Source: Hyphomicrobiaceae bacterium
GTDB taxonomy: Bacteria > Pseudomonadota > Alphaproteobacteria > Rhizobiales > Hyphomicrobiaceae
Direction: 5' to 3'
NCBI GenBank assembly: GCA_022842785.1
Contig: JALHOW010000002.1
Coordinates: 62,001 to 126,000 of the forward strand
Length of the DNA: 64,000 nt
Made by a program: the position numbers and the translations under genes. The notes beneath the pieces were generated by a model, which saw only the letters and a program-made list of their open reading frames with translations, did no database searches and was not told the origin of the DNA. Of this stretch, positions 9,078 through 17,147 are shown one piece after another (within the stretch, counting starts at the first letter, position 1; every line of letters begins with the position of its first letter).

Positions 9078-10352
9078 TCAGTCGTTTTCGAGTTCCGGCC
9101 CTTCGAGCGCAGGCGGCGAAAGTGCGTCGATCTCCTGGAGCGCCTTGCCTGCAATACCTTGCAGGTCTCCGTACATGCCGACGGTAGACTCGATCACCCC
9201 CTGGATCTGCGTTTGCCGCTTCGCCCATAGGCGCGTCATTGTCTTGCGCTCCTTGTCCAAGTCGGACTGCATGTCGGAGAACTTCTCGACGATCGCCTCA
9301 ATGCGATGCCGGAAGCGCGGGCCTGTCAGGTACTCGTAGACCAGCTCCATCTTCGTCTGCTGGCCATCTCCCGCCTGCCTGACCTTGGCGATCTCGATCA
9401 ACGACTGGCGCAACGCAATGGCGACGGGAACCGCACAGCGGGACTCGGCCACCCAGATGCCATCCACATGATCGAACGCCGTCACGCCCTTGGGCAGGAC
9501 ATTGGAGACCAGCAGCGCCAGCTCCGCGTTCGCGGACCTTTGATCGTCGCGAAGCTTGGCGAGCCAGCCGTCGCTCCAGTTCTTCGTCCGCTTGGACTCC
9601 CACAGTATCGTTCCGCAAGCCTGGCCCGAAGTGCCGAGAACCCGCTGCAGTACGTCGCCGCCGAATTCGCCCTTAGGCACGGGCTCGATCAGATCCAGCG
9701 GAAACTTTGAGCGCAGCAATGCCTCGAGCTCCAGTTCCAGGACCTCGCCCTGCAACTGCTGTGATCCCTGCTCCGCCTTACGCTTCAGATCCTCGATCTG
9801 GCGCTGCATGGAGGATATCTGCTCCTCCTTCTCCAGCACGCGGAGCTTGAGTGCCTCGTCTACCTCCTGCTTGGCTTTGTCACGGACCGCAACGAGCGAC
9901 TCCTGCACCCTCTTCTCGATGGTCAGGTCCATCTCGCGCTTGGCATCGTCGAGTTCGCGCTGCTTGCGGATGAGATCTGCCTGCGCCTTCTGGGCGTCGG
10001 CCAGCTTGACATCGCGCTCCTTCAAAACCTCCTGCAGCTCGCTGAGCTCTTTGGTCTTCTGATCGAGATCGGACGCTGCCAGAAGCTTTGCCTTCTTAGC
10101 CTCTTCGGCTGCGATGACGGCGCGCTCGGCTTTCACCTTCGCTGCGACTTGCTCATCGACGGATGCCTTGGCGGTGGCAAGCTCGCCCTCTTTGGTCTTG
10201 AGCGCGGCCTCCCGCTTCGCGACTTCAGCATCCTTGGCCGCAAGAGTCTGCTCGAACCGCCGACGCGTCTCGGCGATCAGCGGGGCCGCGAGGGATTCGG
10301 TCAGCTTGATTTCGGTGCTACAGGCGGGGCAGTGGATGACGGGTTCGTTCAT
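9078..10352 (-). CDS. DUF2130 protein: coiled coil plus PD-(D/E)XK-like domain
   Basis: A 424-residue protein. A short CxxC segment (HCPACSTEIKL, residues 6-16) is followed by a coiled coil of about 180 residues very rich in Lys, Glu, Ala and Gln. The C-terminal DUF2130 domain has the nuclease-like pattern GEFGGDVLQRV ... GTILWESKRTKNW, where the Asp and the E-S-K triplet fit the PD-(D/E)XK active site. The family's function is not established; similarity to DNA-processing nucleases is an inference from the motif. The frame is open 42 bases further upstream, but ATG 10350-10352 gives the conserved N-terminus (MNEPVIHCP). It is monocistronic, converging with the EipA-type gene. Confidence 0.82.
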   Translation of the reverse strand: MNEPVIHCPACSTEIKLTESLAAPLIAETRRRFEQTLAAKDAEVAKREAALKTKEGELATAKASVDEQVAAKVKAERAVIAAEEAKKAKLLAASDLDQKTKELSELQEVLKERDVKLADAQKAQADLIRKQRELDDAKREMDLTIEKRVQESLVAVRDKAKQEVDEALKLRVLEKEEQISSMQRQIEDLKRKAEQGSQQLQGEVLELELEALLRSKFPLDLIEPVPKGEFGGDVLQRVLGTSGQACGTILWESKRTKNWSDGWLAKLRDDQRSANAELALLVSNVLPKGVTAFDHVDGIWVAESRCAVPVAIALRQSLIEIAKVRQAGDGQQTKMELVYEYLTGPRFRHRIEAIVEKFSDMQSDLDKERKTMTRLWAKRQTQIQGVIESTVGMYGDLQGIAGKALQEIDALSPPALEGPELEND

Positions 10353-10548
10353 AAGCTCCCATCCGGTCAGACCACCAGGAAAGCGGCGGCCCATTTGTCA
10401 ATTCACGGTCGACTCATCATATCATTTGTTCTCTAAATGTTCTACTGGAAATTTACGCTTTCTCCCCGGCAATTTGGCCGCGTCGGTTGTTGTAACGGAG
10501 CGAATTGTAAAGAGTGATGGCAGCGGCAAGCGCTCGCGTCAGCGGGTG

Positions 10549-10599
10549 GGCCGCCCCTCATCCCGACCTTCTCCCCGTTAAGGACGGGGAGAAGGGGAT
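10549..10599 (+). repeat. Palindromic repeat family B, copy 1
   Basis: The element is GGGCCGCCCCTCATCCCGAC followed by CTTCTCCCCG-TTAAGG-ACGGGGAGAAGG, the latter a near-perfect hairpin. A second copy lies at 25660-25711 in the opposite orientation. In both places the element sits behind a gene and points against that gene's direction; here the gene is the minus-strand aminotransferase ending at 10613. It may serve as a transcript end. Confidence 0.8.
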
Positions 10600-10612
10600 C
10601 TTAGGACGTGCG

Positions 10613-11830
10613 TTACCGCCCGACGTTCGCAATGCGCGTCGGCACGCCGAACTCGCGATTGCAGATCTCGGCGAGCTTGGCCACGCCCTCGCGGATCGTC
10701 TGCTCGGTCGGGTTGGCGAAGCATAGGCGCAGCCGCGATTTGCCGTACACGGGATCGATGGACCACTCCGCTCCAGGGTTCAGCGACACGCCTTCCTTGC
10801 TCGCGGCCTGGAACAGCTTCGCCGTGTCCACACTGTCCGGCAGCTTGATCCAGAGGAAGATGCCGCCCTCCGGATACTCGAACTCGGCCGCCGTACCGAA
10901 GTTCGCGCCAAGTGCCTCGGTGAGCACGTCCAGTTTGCGCTTGAGCGTCTTGCGCAGGGCGACCACGTGATTGTCGAAGTGGGCCTCGCAATACTCCGCG
11001 ATGATCATCTGATCGATGGCACCGGTGCCGGAATCCGTTTTCAACGACAGCAGCCGGCTCATAACCGGCCAGCCCGCCACGATGTAGCCAAGGCGAAGCG
11101 CCGGCGCGATCGACTTCGAGAATGAACCGATGTGGATCACGCGGTCGTCGCCCGTGATGCCACGCATGGCTTGCGGCCGCTTGCCCTCCCAGACGAGGTC
11201 CGAGTAGCACTCGTCCTCGACGATCGGCACGCCATAGCTCTCGCAAAGCTTGATGAGTGCGTGACGCCGCTCCAATGGCAGGACGCTTGCCGTGGGATTC
11301 TGTACGGTCGGAATCGTATAGAGGTACTTCGGTCGGATACCCTTGCTCTTCAGGTCGGCCAGCGCGCGCCCCACCGCCTCGATGTCGAGGCCCTGCTTGT
11401 CGAGCGGCAGCGGGATCATGTCGACCCCATAGCGCTTCACGCGGCTGAGAAAGCCACCGTAACTCGCCTCTTCGACGACGATCGTGTCGCCCTTCTCGAG
11501 CAGCATCGAGTTGACGAGTTCGAGCCCCTGCTGCGAGCCGCCCGTAATGAGGATGTCGTCGGCCGTGCAGCCGATACCCGCGTCGCGGCCGAGCTTCTTG
11601 ACAAGGAACTCGCGTAGCGCGCAGTAACCCTGCGGACCGCTCTGCAGGCCGTACGTCGCCAGCGTCGAGCCTTCACGCTTCAGGACTTTGCTCGCCGCCG
11701 CGATGAAATCGTCGACCGGAACGCTCGCCGCGTCATTGTGGCCACCGACGAAGTTGTATTTCGGAAAGCCGTTGTACTTGGCGGCCGCGGGCGGCAGGTT
11801 GGCGCGGAACAGCGTAGTGTAGTCGATCAT
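10613..11830 (-). CDS. PLP-dependent aminotransferase, class I/II (2-aminoadipate/MocR-like fold)
   Basis: A 405-residue fold-type I aminotransferase without the DNA-binding domain of MocR regulators. The PLP lysine is in SFSKSIAPALRLGY (about residue 240). The cofactor phosphate site is ITGGSQQGLELV, the Asp and Tyr lie in VEDECYSDL, and the carboxylate Arg is in KSRLRLCFANP. The closest groups are 2-aminoadipate and aromatic/branched-chain aminotransferases. The lyase gene upstream ends 51 bases before this start on the same strand, so the two probably form an operon, perhaps for catabolism of an amino acid or keto acid. The exact substrate is not readable. Confidence 0.88.
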   Translation of the reverse strand: MIDYTTLFRANLPPAAAKYNGFPKYNFVGGHNDAASVPVDDFIAAASKVLKREGSTLATYGLQSGPQGYCALREFLVKKLGRDAGIGCTADDILITGGSQQGLELVNSMLLEKGDTIVVEEASYGGFLSRVKRYGVDMIPLPLDKQGLDIEAVGRALADLKSKGIRPKYLYTIPTVQNPTASVLPLERRHALIKLCESYGVPIVEDECYSDLVWEGKRPQAMRGITGDDRVIHIGSFSKSIAPALRLGYIVAGWPVMSRLLSLKTDSGTGAIDQMIIAEYCEAHFDNHVVALRKTLKRKLDVLTEALGANFGTAAEFEYPEGGIFLWIKLPDSVDTAKLFQAASKEGVSLNPGAEWSIDPVYGKSRLRLCFANPTEQTIREGVAKLAEICNREFGVPTRIANVGR

Positions 11831-11881
11831 GCGAGCGATTCCTCGGGTGAGTGTGTTTTCTGGAGTTGTTGGTATGGGTGC

Positions 11882-12775
11882 TTACTCGGCGGCATCCTTA
11901 CGCGCGCCGGCATAGCGGGTCTCGGCTTCGTAATAGGCATCAAAGCCGACATTGCGCTTCAAGTCGTCGAAGCTCATGAGCAGATCGGCCGGATGGCGTT
12001 CCGTCTTCATGGTGGCGAGGCCTGCCTCGATCGCGCGCATGGATGCGGAGAACAATGTCAGCGGGAAGATCGCGAGACCGAAGCCGAGTTCACGCAGACG
12101 CGCCATGGACGGGATCGGTGTCTTGCCGCCCTCCACCATGTTCGCCATGTGGATGCCCGGAGCCTCCTTCGTGACCCGCGCCATCTCGCTCTCGGATTGC
12201 GGTGCCTCGACGAACAGGATGTCGGCGCCGGCGTCGCGGAATGCATTGGCGCGCCAGATGGCCTCGTCGAGACCGATGACGCCGCGTGCGTCCGTGCGGG
12301 CGAGGATCATGATATCGCCGCCGGCGCGTCGCACCTCATCGCGCGCGTGCGCTGCCGCGCGAATGCGATCGATCGCCTCCGCGCGGTCGACAACGAGCTT
12401 GCCCTTGGTGTGCCCACAGCGTTTCGGCGCGAGCTGATCCTCGATCATGACGCACGCCGCGCCGGCCTGCGCATAGCCGCGGACAGTGCGCTCGACGTTG
12501 AGCGCATTGCCGTAGCCCGTATCGCCGTCGCCGATGACGGGAATGGGCGTCGCGGCGCAGATGTCACGCACCTGACCAGCCATCTCCGCGTAGGAAATGA
12601 GGCCGGCGTCCGGAAAACCGAGCCGAGCCGCGGAAACGGCGAAACCGGACATAAATGTGAAAGGAAAGCCCGCTTCTCCTATCATCTTGGCCGACAGGGC
12701 ATCCCAGCAGCAGGGCACCATGTGACAGCGATCCTCGTTCAGAATCGCGCGCAGCCTCTTCGCCTTCGCGGACAT
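11882..12775 (-). CDS. Isocitrate lyase/PEP mutase superfamily lyase
   Basis: A 297-residue TIM-barrel enzyme. The Mg-binding motif GDGDTGYGN is at residues 82-90. The loop EDQLAPKRCGH (112-122) holds the catalytic Cys in the K-[KR]-C-G-H form that marks C-C bond lyases (isocitrate, methylisocitrate and dimethylmalate lyases) as opposed to phosphonomutases. It probably cleaves a 2- or 3-substituted malate or isocitrate-like acid. The frame is open 123 bases further upstream, but ATG 12773-12775 is preceded by a strong GGAGG at the right distance. The aminotransferase follows 51 bases downstream, so a joint catabolic role is likely. Confidence 0.85.
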   Translation of the reverse strand: MSAKAKRLRAILNEDRCHMVPCCWDALSAKMIGEAGFPFTFMSGFAVSAARLGFPDAGLISYAEMAGQVRDICAATPIPVIGDGDTGYGNALNVERTVRGYAQAGAACVMIEDQLAPKRCGHTKGKLVVDRAEAIDRIRAAAHARDEVRRAGGDIMILARTDARGVIGLDEAIWRANAFRDAGADILFVEAPQSESEMARVTKEAPGIHMANMVEGGKTPIPSMARLRELGFGLAIFPLTLFSASMRAIEAGLATMKTERHPADLLMSFDDLKRNVGFDAYYEAETRYAGARKDAAE

Positions 12776-12961
12776 GCCCGTGCTTCCTCCGATCCGATTT
12801 GTTTCCATGCGGTTGAGGCCAACATTGCAGACGCTGCGCGGTGCGGCAAGCCGATGGCGGGGGACGACCTGCCATGCACCCGCAGGAGGAGGCCGCACCT
12901 TGCCTCGTGCCCCGCCTGACCGCTATTGTCCAGACAATCATAACAAACCGGGAGAACGCTC

Positions 12962-13762
12962 ATGGCCACTGAAAATGCAGCCCCCGAGATCCGTGCCTTC
13001 TGGCAGCCAGGCTGCACGAGCTGCCTGCGCATGAAGGAATTCCTCCAGCGCCACGGCGTACCGTTCACCTCGGTGAACGTGCTTGAGGAAAAGGGCGCGA
13101 TGGAGGAACTGCTCGCACTCGGCTACCGCACCGTGCCGATCATCCGCCGAGGCAACGATTCCGCCAATGGCCAGGTGCTGCGGGACGTCGCCCGCGTTGC
13201 CGGCATTCCCTACGGCAGCACGAAAATTCACCCGCCAGCCGAAATGATGCGGCGACTGACCGAGGTGCAAGGCGCAGCGCGGCGCTTCTTCGGCCAGATG
13301 CCGGAGGACAAGATCAATAACTTCCTGCCGAACCGGCCGCGCACGTACGCACAGCTCGCCTATCACATCTTCAACATCGCGGACGCTTGGCTCGAGCATG
13401 AGGTCGGCGGCGAGCCGCTGAAGGAAGGCGCGTACAATCGCGTGCCGCCGCCGGAGATGAACAGCAAGGCCAAGGTTCTTGCCTACGGCGAGGATGTCTG
13501 GCGGCGCCTCGATACGTGGTGGCAGACCGAAGGTGCGAAAACGAATTTCCAGGACAAGGCTACGGTCTACTACGGCGATCAGTCGAAGCACGAGTTCTTC
13601 GAGCGCACGACCTGGCATTCGGGCCAGCATGTGCGCCAGTACAGGCTTCTTCTCGAAACGCTCGCTATCACGCCCGACAAGCCGCTTCCCGACACGATCT
13701 GGGAAGGTCTGCCGATGCCGGTGAAAGTCTGGGACGACGAGAAGCCGTTCGTGGCGGCTTGA
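12962..13762 (+). CDS. Glutaredoxin-DinB domain fusion protein
   Basis: A 266-residue cytosolic protein. Residues 1-80 form a glutaredoxin-like domain with the redox motif C18-T-S-C21 and the cis-Pro loop YRTVPII. Residues 95-265 match the DinB/YfiT four-helix metalloprotein fold: H135 in QLAYHIFNIADAW, with H219 and H223 in TTWHSGQHVRQY, gives the usual His triad. DinB-like proteins include thiol-dependent S-transferases (bacillithiol, mycothiol or glutathione users), so a fused glutaredoxin could supply or recycle the thiol. The start ATG 12962 follows CGGGAGAACGCTC. A family A repeat starts 7 bases after the stop. Confidence 0.8.
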   Translation: MATENAAPEIRAFWQPGCTSCLRMKEFLQRHGVPFTSVNVLEEKGAMEELLALGYRTVPIIRRGNDSANGQVLRDVARVAGIPYGSTKIHPPAEMMRRLTEVQGAARRFFGQMPEDKINNFLPNRPRTYAQLAYHIFNIADAWLEHEVGGEPLKEGAYNRVPPPEMNSKAKVLAYGEDVWRRLDTWWQTEGAKTNFQDKATVYYGDQSKHEFFERTTWHSGQHVRQYRLLLETLAITPDKPLPDTIWEGLPMPVKVWDDEKPFVAA

Positions 13763-13769
13763 TTCCTTC

Positions 13770-13945
13770 TTGCCGCGGGCTGCCGGGAAGGGGTGCTTTC
13801 GCCTTTCCGTGGCGGTATGCCCGCGGCGGCCATACTGCGAAGCGATCACCTGGATCAGCGGGCTGATGGGAAGAGGCGCTGCCGCCTTCTTCCATGGTGG
13901 GTCGCGCCGAAGGCGCGCCAAGAAAGTGCCGCGGCGGCCATGCGG
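13770..13945 (+). repeat. Family A repeat, one clear and one degenerate copy
   Basis: The clear copy at 13770-13833 starts TTGCCGCGGGCTGCCGGGAA and ends TATGCCCGCGGCGGCCAT. It keeps the 9-bp bounding stem, and the inner part is diverged. A degenerate second copy at about 13857-13945 keeps GCGGGCTGATGGGAAGAGGC and the ending GCCGCGGCGGCCATGCGG. The clear copy begins 7 bases after the stop codon of the glutaredoxin-DinB gene. Confidence 0.8.
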
Positions 13946-13967
13946 AGAGGCTTGAGCAAGATCCGAC

Positions 13968-14003
13968 AAAGAAAAAAGGCGGCGCACCCAGGGTGCGCCG
14001 CCT
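13968..14003 (-). terminator. Factor-independent terminator for the DUF2541-like gene
   Basis: AGGCGGCGCACCC (13977-13989) pairs perfectly with GGGTGCGCCGCCT (13991-14003). On the minus strand the stem is followed by TTTTTTCTTT. It lies 26 bases after the stop of the minus-strand gene 14030-14815. Confidence 0.88.
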
Positions 14004-14029
14004 CATTGTATTCAACGATCGACACGTAG

Positions 14030-14815
14030 CTAGTGCACGCCGTAGATCTCGAGCGTCGCAGCACCGCGGAAGTTCGGACGCGCGCGATAGACGAACTCGA
14101 TGCGGTCGATCACCCGTGGCTCGCGGCCCCTCAGATCGATCGGCTCCGAGCGCTGACCAGCGCGCAGAACGCGGCGGATCTGGATGTCATCCGGCGGACC
14201 GCCGCGACCGTAGAACACCTTCATGTCCAGGATCTCGATGTCATTATCGAGCGCGCGCAGCGCGATGCGGCTGAAGCGGCCTTCGCGGCGGCCGACGCGC
14301 AGGACATCACGGTCGACCGAGAAGCCGATCTTCTGCGTGCCGAGCAGCTCGACACGGGGGCCGGCATCCGGTCGATCCGGAGGTCCGCGACGCGCAACGC
14401 GAGCATCGACACGCAGGCGCGCCTCGCCCTTTAGGCTGAGCTTCGAGCGATAGACGAACTCGATCTGGCGCAGATAGCTGCGGTCACCGCGCAGATCGAT
14501 GTCGATGCTCTGCCCGCGACGCACCATCCCGTCTACTCGGAAGTCCTCGGCGAAACCGTTGAGGTAAACGACGCGGACATTCATGATGTGAATGTCATTG
14601 CGCTCGGCAGTCAGCCGAAGATTGCTGAACGGCCCTTCGCGGCGGAACCAGTCCTCGTTGTGATTGAGCCGCAGCACGTCGCGATCGACCATGAAGCCGA
14701 CCTTCTGCTCGCCGAGCGTGACCCACCGGTCGCCGCCACCCGGTCCGCGCTGCGCCGCCGTCGGCGCAATCATCAACGTCAGTAGGAGTGCCATAGCACT
14801 CGCCATGCGGAACAT
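14030..14815 (-). CDS. Exported protein with two tandem DUF2541-like domains
   Basis: A 261-residue protein. A signal peptide (residues 1-22, ending PTAAQ) is followed by two related modules of about 105 residues. Module 1 begins RWVTLGEQKVGFMVDRDVLR and module 2 begins RVELLGTQKIGFSVDRDVLR. Each then has an F-S-[NR]-[IL]-x-L segment, a NDI-[HE]-I strand, a V-[VF]-Y segment, an RRG/RAGQ turn and an IEFVYR strand. The pattern resembles DUF2541, which in E. coli YaaI occurs once; the function is unknown. Start ATG 14813-14815 has GGGAG eight bases upstream. It is a single gene with its own terminator, probably periplasmic. Confidence 0.7.
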   Translation of the reverse strand: MFRMASAMALLLTLMIAPTAAQRGPGGGDRWVTLGEQKVGFMVDRDVLRLNHNEDWFRREGPFSNLRLTAERNDIHIMNVRVVYLNGFAEDFRVDGMVRRGQSIDIDLRGDRSYLRQIEFVYRSKLSLKGEARLRVDARVARRGPPDRPDAGPRVELLGTQKIGFSVDRDVLRVGRREGRFSRIALRALDNDIEILDMKVFYGRGGPPDDIQIRRVLRAGQRSEPIDLRGREPRVIDRIEFVYRARPNFRGAATLEIYGVH

Positions 14816-15012
14816 TGCCGAACTCCCTTCCCTTGCGTTTTCCCTGCAGAGCAGACTGGCCAAACCCACCATTCCGATGGCGGAGAGCAGCCAGCGCTGG
14901 ACCGGCGCCCACCCGCACGGCGCACGCCGATCGATGACCTACCACGACCGCTCACGTACGCGGCAATTAAGGTTAAAGGGGAGCACTGCTTAATACAATT
15001 GAGATAAAATCC

Positions 15013-15029
15013 TGATCCACATCGGATCA
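15013..15029 (-). terminator. Weak hairpin at the gluQRS stop
   Basis: TGATCC (15013-15018) and GGATCA (15024-15029) form a 6-bp stem that includes the gluQRS stop codon. On the minus strand it is followed by GGATTTTATC. It could act as a modest terminator, but the stem is short. Confidence 0.35.
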
Positions 15030-15908
15030 AGTCAAGCCAACCATGCGGCGGATGTCGGCCCGCGTCGCGCCGACTGCGCGCAGCTCCGCAAGGCTCGTAT
15101 CGCGGGCACTCTTGGCGAGCTTGCGGCCGCTTTCATCGACGATCAGGCGGTGATGCGCGTAAAGGGGCGCCGGCAAGTCGAGCAGCACCTGCAGAAGGCG
15201 GTGGACATCGGTCGCGGCGAAGAGATCCCGCCCGCGGGTGACGTGCGTTATGTCCTGGGCGGCATCGTCGACGACAACCGAGAGGTGATAGCTCGTCGGC
15301 ACATCCTTGCGCTGAATGACGACATCACCCCAGCGCCGCGGATCACAGAGAATGATCTGCTGTCCGCCCTCATCATCCAGCTCCGTGAAGTCGAGCGGCG
15401 CGCCGCCGAGATGTTCCTCCGCCAGCGCAAGTGCCCGTGTCATGTCGAGCCGCATGACGAAGGGCTCACCTCGCCGCCGGCGCAGCGCAATCTCTTCAGT
15501 CGCCATGCCCCGGTGAAGGCCCGGGTAGAGCGGCGCACCATCCGGGTCACGCGGCGCACTTAGGGCTGCACTTGCCTCCGCAATCTCCCGGCGACTTGCA
15601 AAGCAGGGATAGAGCACGCCGAGCCGCACGAGCTGAGCGGCCGCAGCCTCGTAGCTCTCCAAATGCTGCGACTGACGGAGCACGGGCTCCTCCCACGGCA
15701 CGTCGAGCCACGCGAGATCGCGGAAGATGCCTTCGATATACGCCTCGCTCGATCGCTCGGGATCGATGTCCTCGATGCGCACGAGGAAGCGTCCACCAAG
15801 CCGACGCGCCCAAGCCAAGCCTGTGAGCGCCGATAGCGCGTGTCCGAGATGCAGCGGTCCGTTCGGGCTCGGGGCGAAGCGCAGCACGGGGCGGCTGGTC
15901 GTTGGCAT
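15027..15908 (-). CDS. gluQ: Glutamyl-Q tRNA(Asp) synthetase
   Basis: A 293-residue truncated glutamyl-tRNA synthetase-like protein. It adds glutamate to queuosine in the anticodon of tRNA(Asp). The class I signature HLGH is at residues 20-23 after RFAPSPNGPL, and the second signature appears as KLAKS near residue 260 in place of KMSKS. The anticodon-binding domain of GltX is absent, which marks the GluQRS subfamily. The frame is open 111 bases upstream, but that part is Arg-rich and unlike the family; ATG 15906-15908 gives the normal N-terminus. It is divergent from the methyltransferase at 16065. Confidence 0.92.
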   Translation of the reverse strand: MPTTSRPVLRFAPSPNGPLHLGHALSALTGLAWARRLGGRFLVRIEDIDPERSSEAYIEGIFRDLAWLDVPWEEPVLRQSQHLESYEAAAAQLVRLGVLYPCFASRREIAEASAALSAPRDPDGAPLYPGLHRGMATEEIALRRRRGEPFVMRLDMTRALALAEEHLGGAPLDFTELDDEGGQQIILCDPRRWGDVVIQRKDVPTSYHLSVVVDDAAQDITHVTRGRDLFAATDVHRLLQVLLDLPAPLYAHHRLIVDESGRKLAKSARDTSLAELRAVGATRADIRRMVGLT

Positions 15909-16064
15909 CCTTAGTCTCCGGCTCCTGCCGCGAACCGAGGCGAGCTGACGGGCCACTGGTCGTTGCGCTGCCCGCCACGGCTTCCTACAAAGCCCTTGGG
16001 TTGAGGCCGGCGTACGCACCCTGCTTCATGACATCATAGCGCGCGCCAGAAAGACCGACATCAC

Positions 16065-16712
16065 ATGATCGACCGGGCCGGCTTCATTATCGCCAACACG
16101 CGGCTGCTCACGCCACCGCTGGTGCCGGAGATCCGTCTGCATCTTGCAGAGGAGTCCCTGCCGATCTGGCGCAAGACCGAGGAGGAACTCGGCGAGATGG
16201 GCCTGCCGCCACCGTACTGGGCCTTTGCCTGGGCCGGCGGTCAGGCGCTCGCGCGCTACATCCTCGACCATCCCGGAGAACTGGCCGGCAAGCGCGTGCT
16301 CGACATCGGCGCAGGCTCCGGCATCGCGGCCATTGCGGCTGCAAAAGTGGGCGCCAGGGAAGTTGCAGCAGCGGACATCGATCCGCTGGCCGTTGCCGCG
16401 ATGGACCTCAACGCCGCTGCAAACGACGTCGCAATCAGCGCGACCACCGACGACTGGCTGAGCCTTGACGCGCCGCAAGGCGATATCATCCTGGTCGGTG
16501 ATCTGTTCTACGAGCGGGAGCTGGCCGAGCGGGTCATGGCCTTCATACGACGCAAGGCTGCAGGGGGAAGCCGCGTGCTCGTCGGCGACCCGCGGCGCAA
16601 CTATTTTCCCAAGGACGCGTTCGCGGCGATGGCACACTATGACGTGCCGGTGACCCGCGAGCTCGAAGACGCCGAAATCAAGCGGGCCGCTGTCTGGCAG
16701 CTCCATCACTGA
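16065..16712 (+). CDS. Protein-lysine methyltransferase, ETF-beta (METTL20)/PrmA-like
   Basis: A 215-residue cytosolic class I methyltransferase. The PPYWAFAWAGGQALARY segment before motif I and the motif VLDIGAGSGIAAIAAAK (about residues 78-94) are characteristic of the group that includes bacterial homologues of METTL20, which methylates the beta subunit of electron-transfer flavoprotein. The post-I acidic residue is in AADIDPLA, and the catalytic-strand motif is LVGDLFYERE. PrmA-type ribosomal methylation is the alternative, but the protein lacks PrmA's N-terminal domain. DUF1761 follows 19 bases downstream and may share the transcript. Confidence 0.78.
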   Translation: MIDRAGFIIANTRLLTPPLVPEIRLHLAEESLPIWRKTEEELGEMGLPPPYWAFAWAGGQALARYILDHPGELAGKRVLDIGAGSGIAAIAAAKVGAREVAAADIDPLAVAAMDLNAAANDVAISATTDDWLSLDAPQGDIILVGDLFYERELAERVMAFIRRKAAGGSRVLVGDPRRNYFPKDAFAAMAHYDVPVTRELEDAEIKRAAVWQLHH

Positions 16713-16731
16713 GCGAGAAGGAGCGAGGACG

Positions 16732-17145
16732 ATGCACGTCACCGGGATCAGCTATACAGCGGTACTCATCGCGGCGATCGCCAGCTTCGTATTCGGCGGC
16801 CTCTGGTACGGCGTGTTCGCGAAGCGGCGCCTGGGCTCAACGGGCGATGGCACCGTTAAAGGTGCCTTCAGCGCCGCGCAGTTTGCGATCATCTTCATCG
16901 CGCAACTCGTCATGGCCTGGATGCTCGCCGGCATATTGCTTCATGTCACGCGCGGCGGCATTCCCCTCAGCGCGCGAAACGCCATCATCTCAGCCGTGCT
17001 CATATGGGTCGGCTTCGTCATGACTTCGCTCTCGGCGAGTCATGCTCTGCAGGGGAGCCGCTTTAGCGCGACCCTCATCGATGGCGGCCACTGGCTCGGC
17101 GTGCTGCTCATCCAGTCGGCGATACTGGCGTCGATGGCGACCTGA
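16732..17145 (+). CDS. DUF1761 family membrane protein
   Basis: A 137-residue inner-membrane protein with four probable helices (residues 8-26, 44-68, 80-100 and 115-135). It has the DUF1761 pattern: a first helix ending FVFGGLWYGVF, then AAQFAIIFIAQLVMAWMLA, and a last helix after a GGHW turn. The function of this family is unknown. The start is ATG with GAAGGAGCGAGG upstream. It follows the methyltransferase by 19 bases and converges with the SPOR-like gene, leaving only 2 bases between the stops. Confidence 0.75.
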   Translation: MHVTGISYTAVLIAAIASFVFGGLWYGVFAKRRLGSTGDGTVKGAFSAAQFAIIFIAQLVMAWMLAGILLHVTRGGIPLSARNAIISAVLIWVGFVMTSLSASHALQGSRFSATLIDGGHWLGVLLIQSAILASMAT

Positions 17146-17147
17146 GC

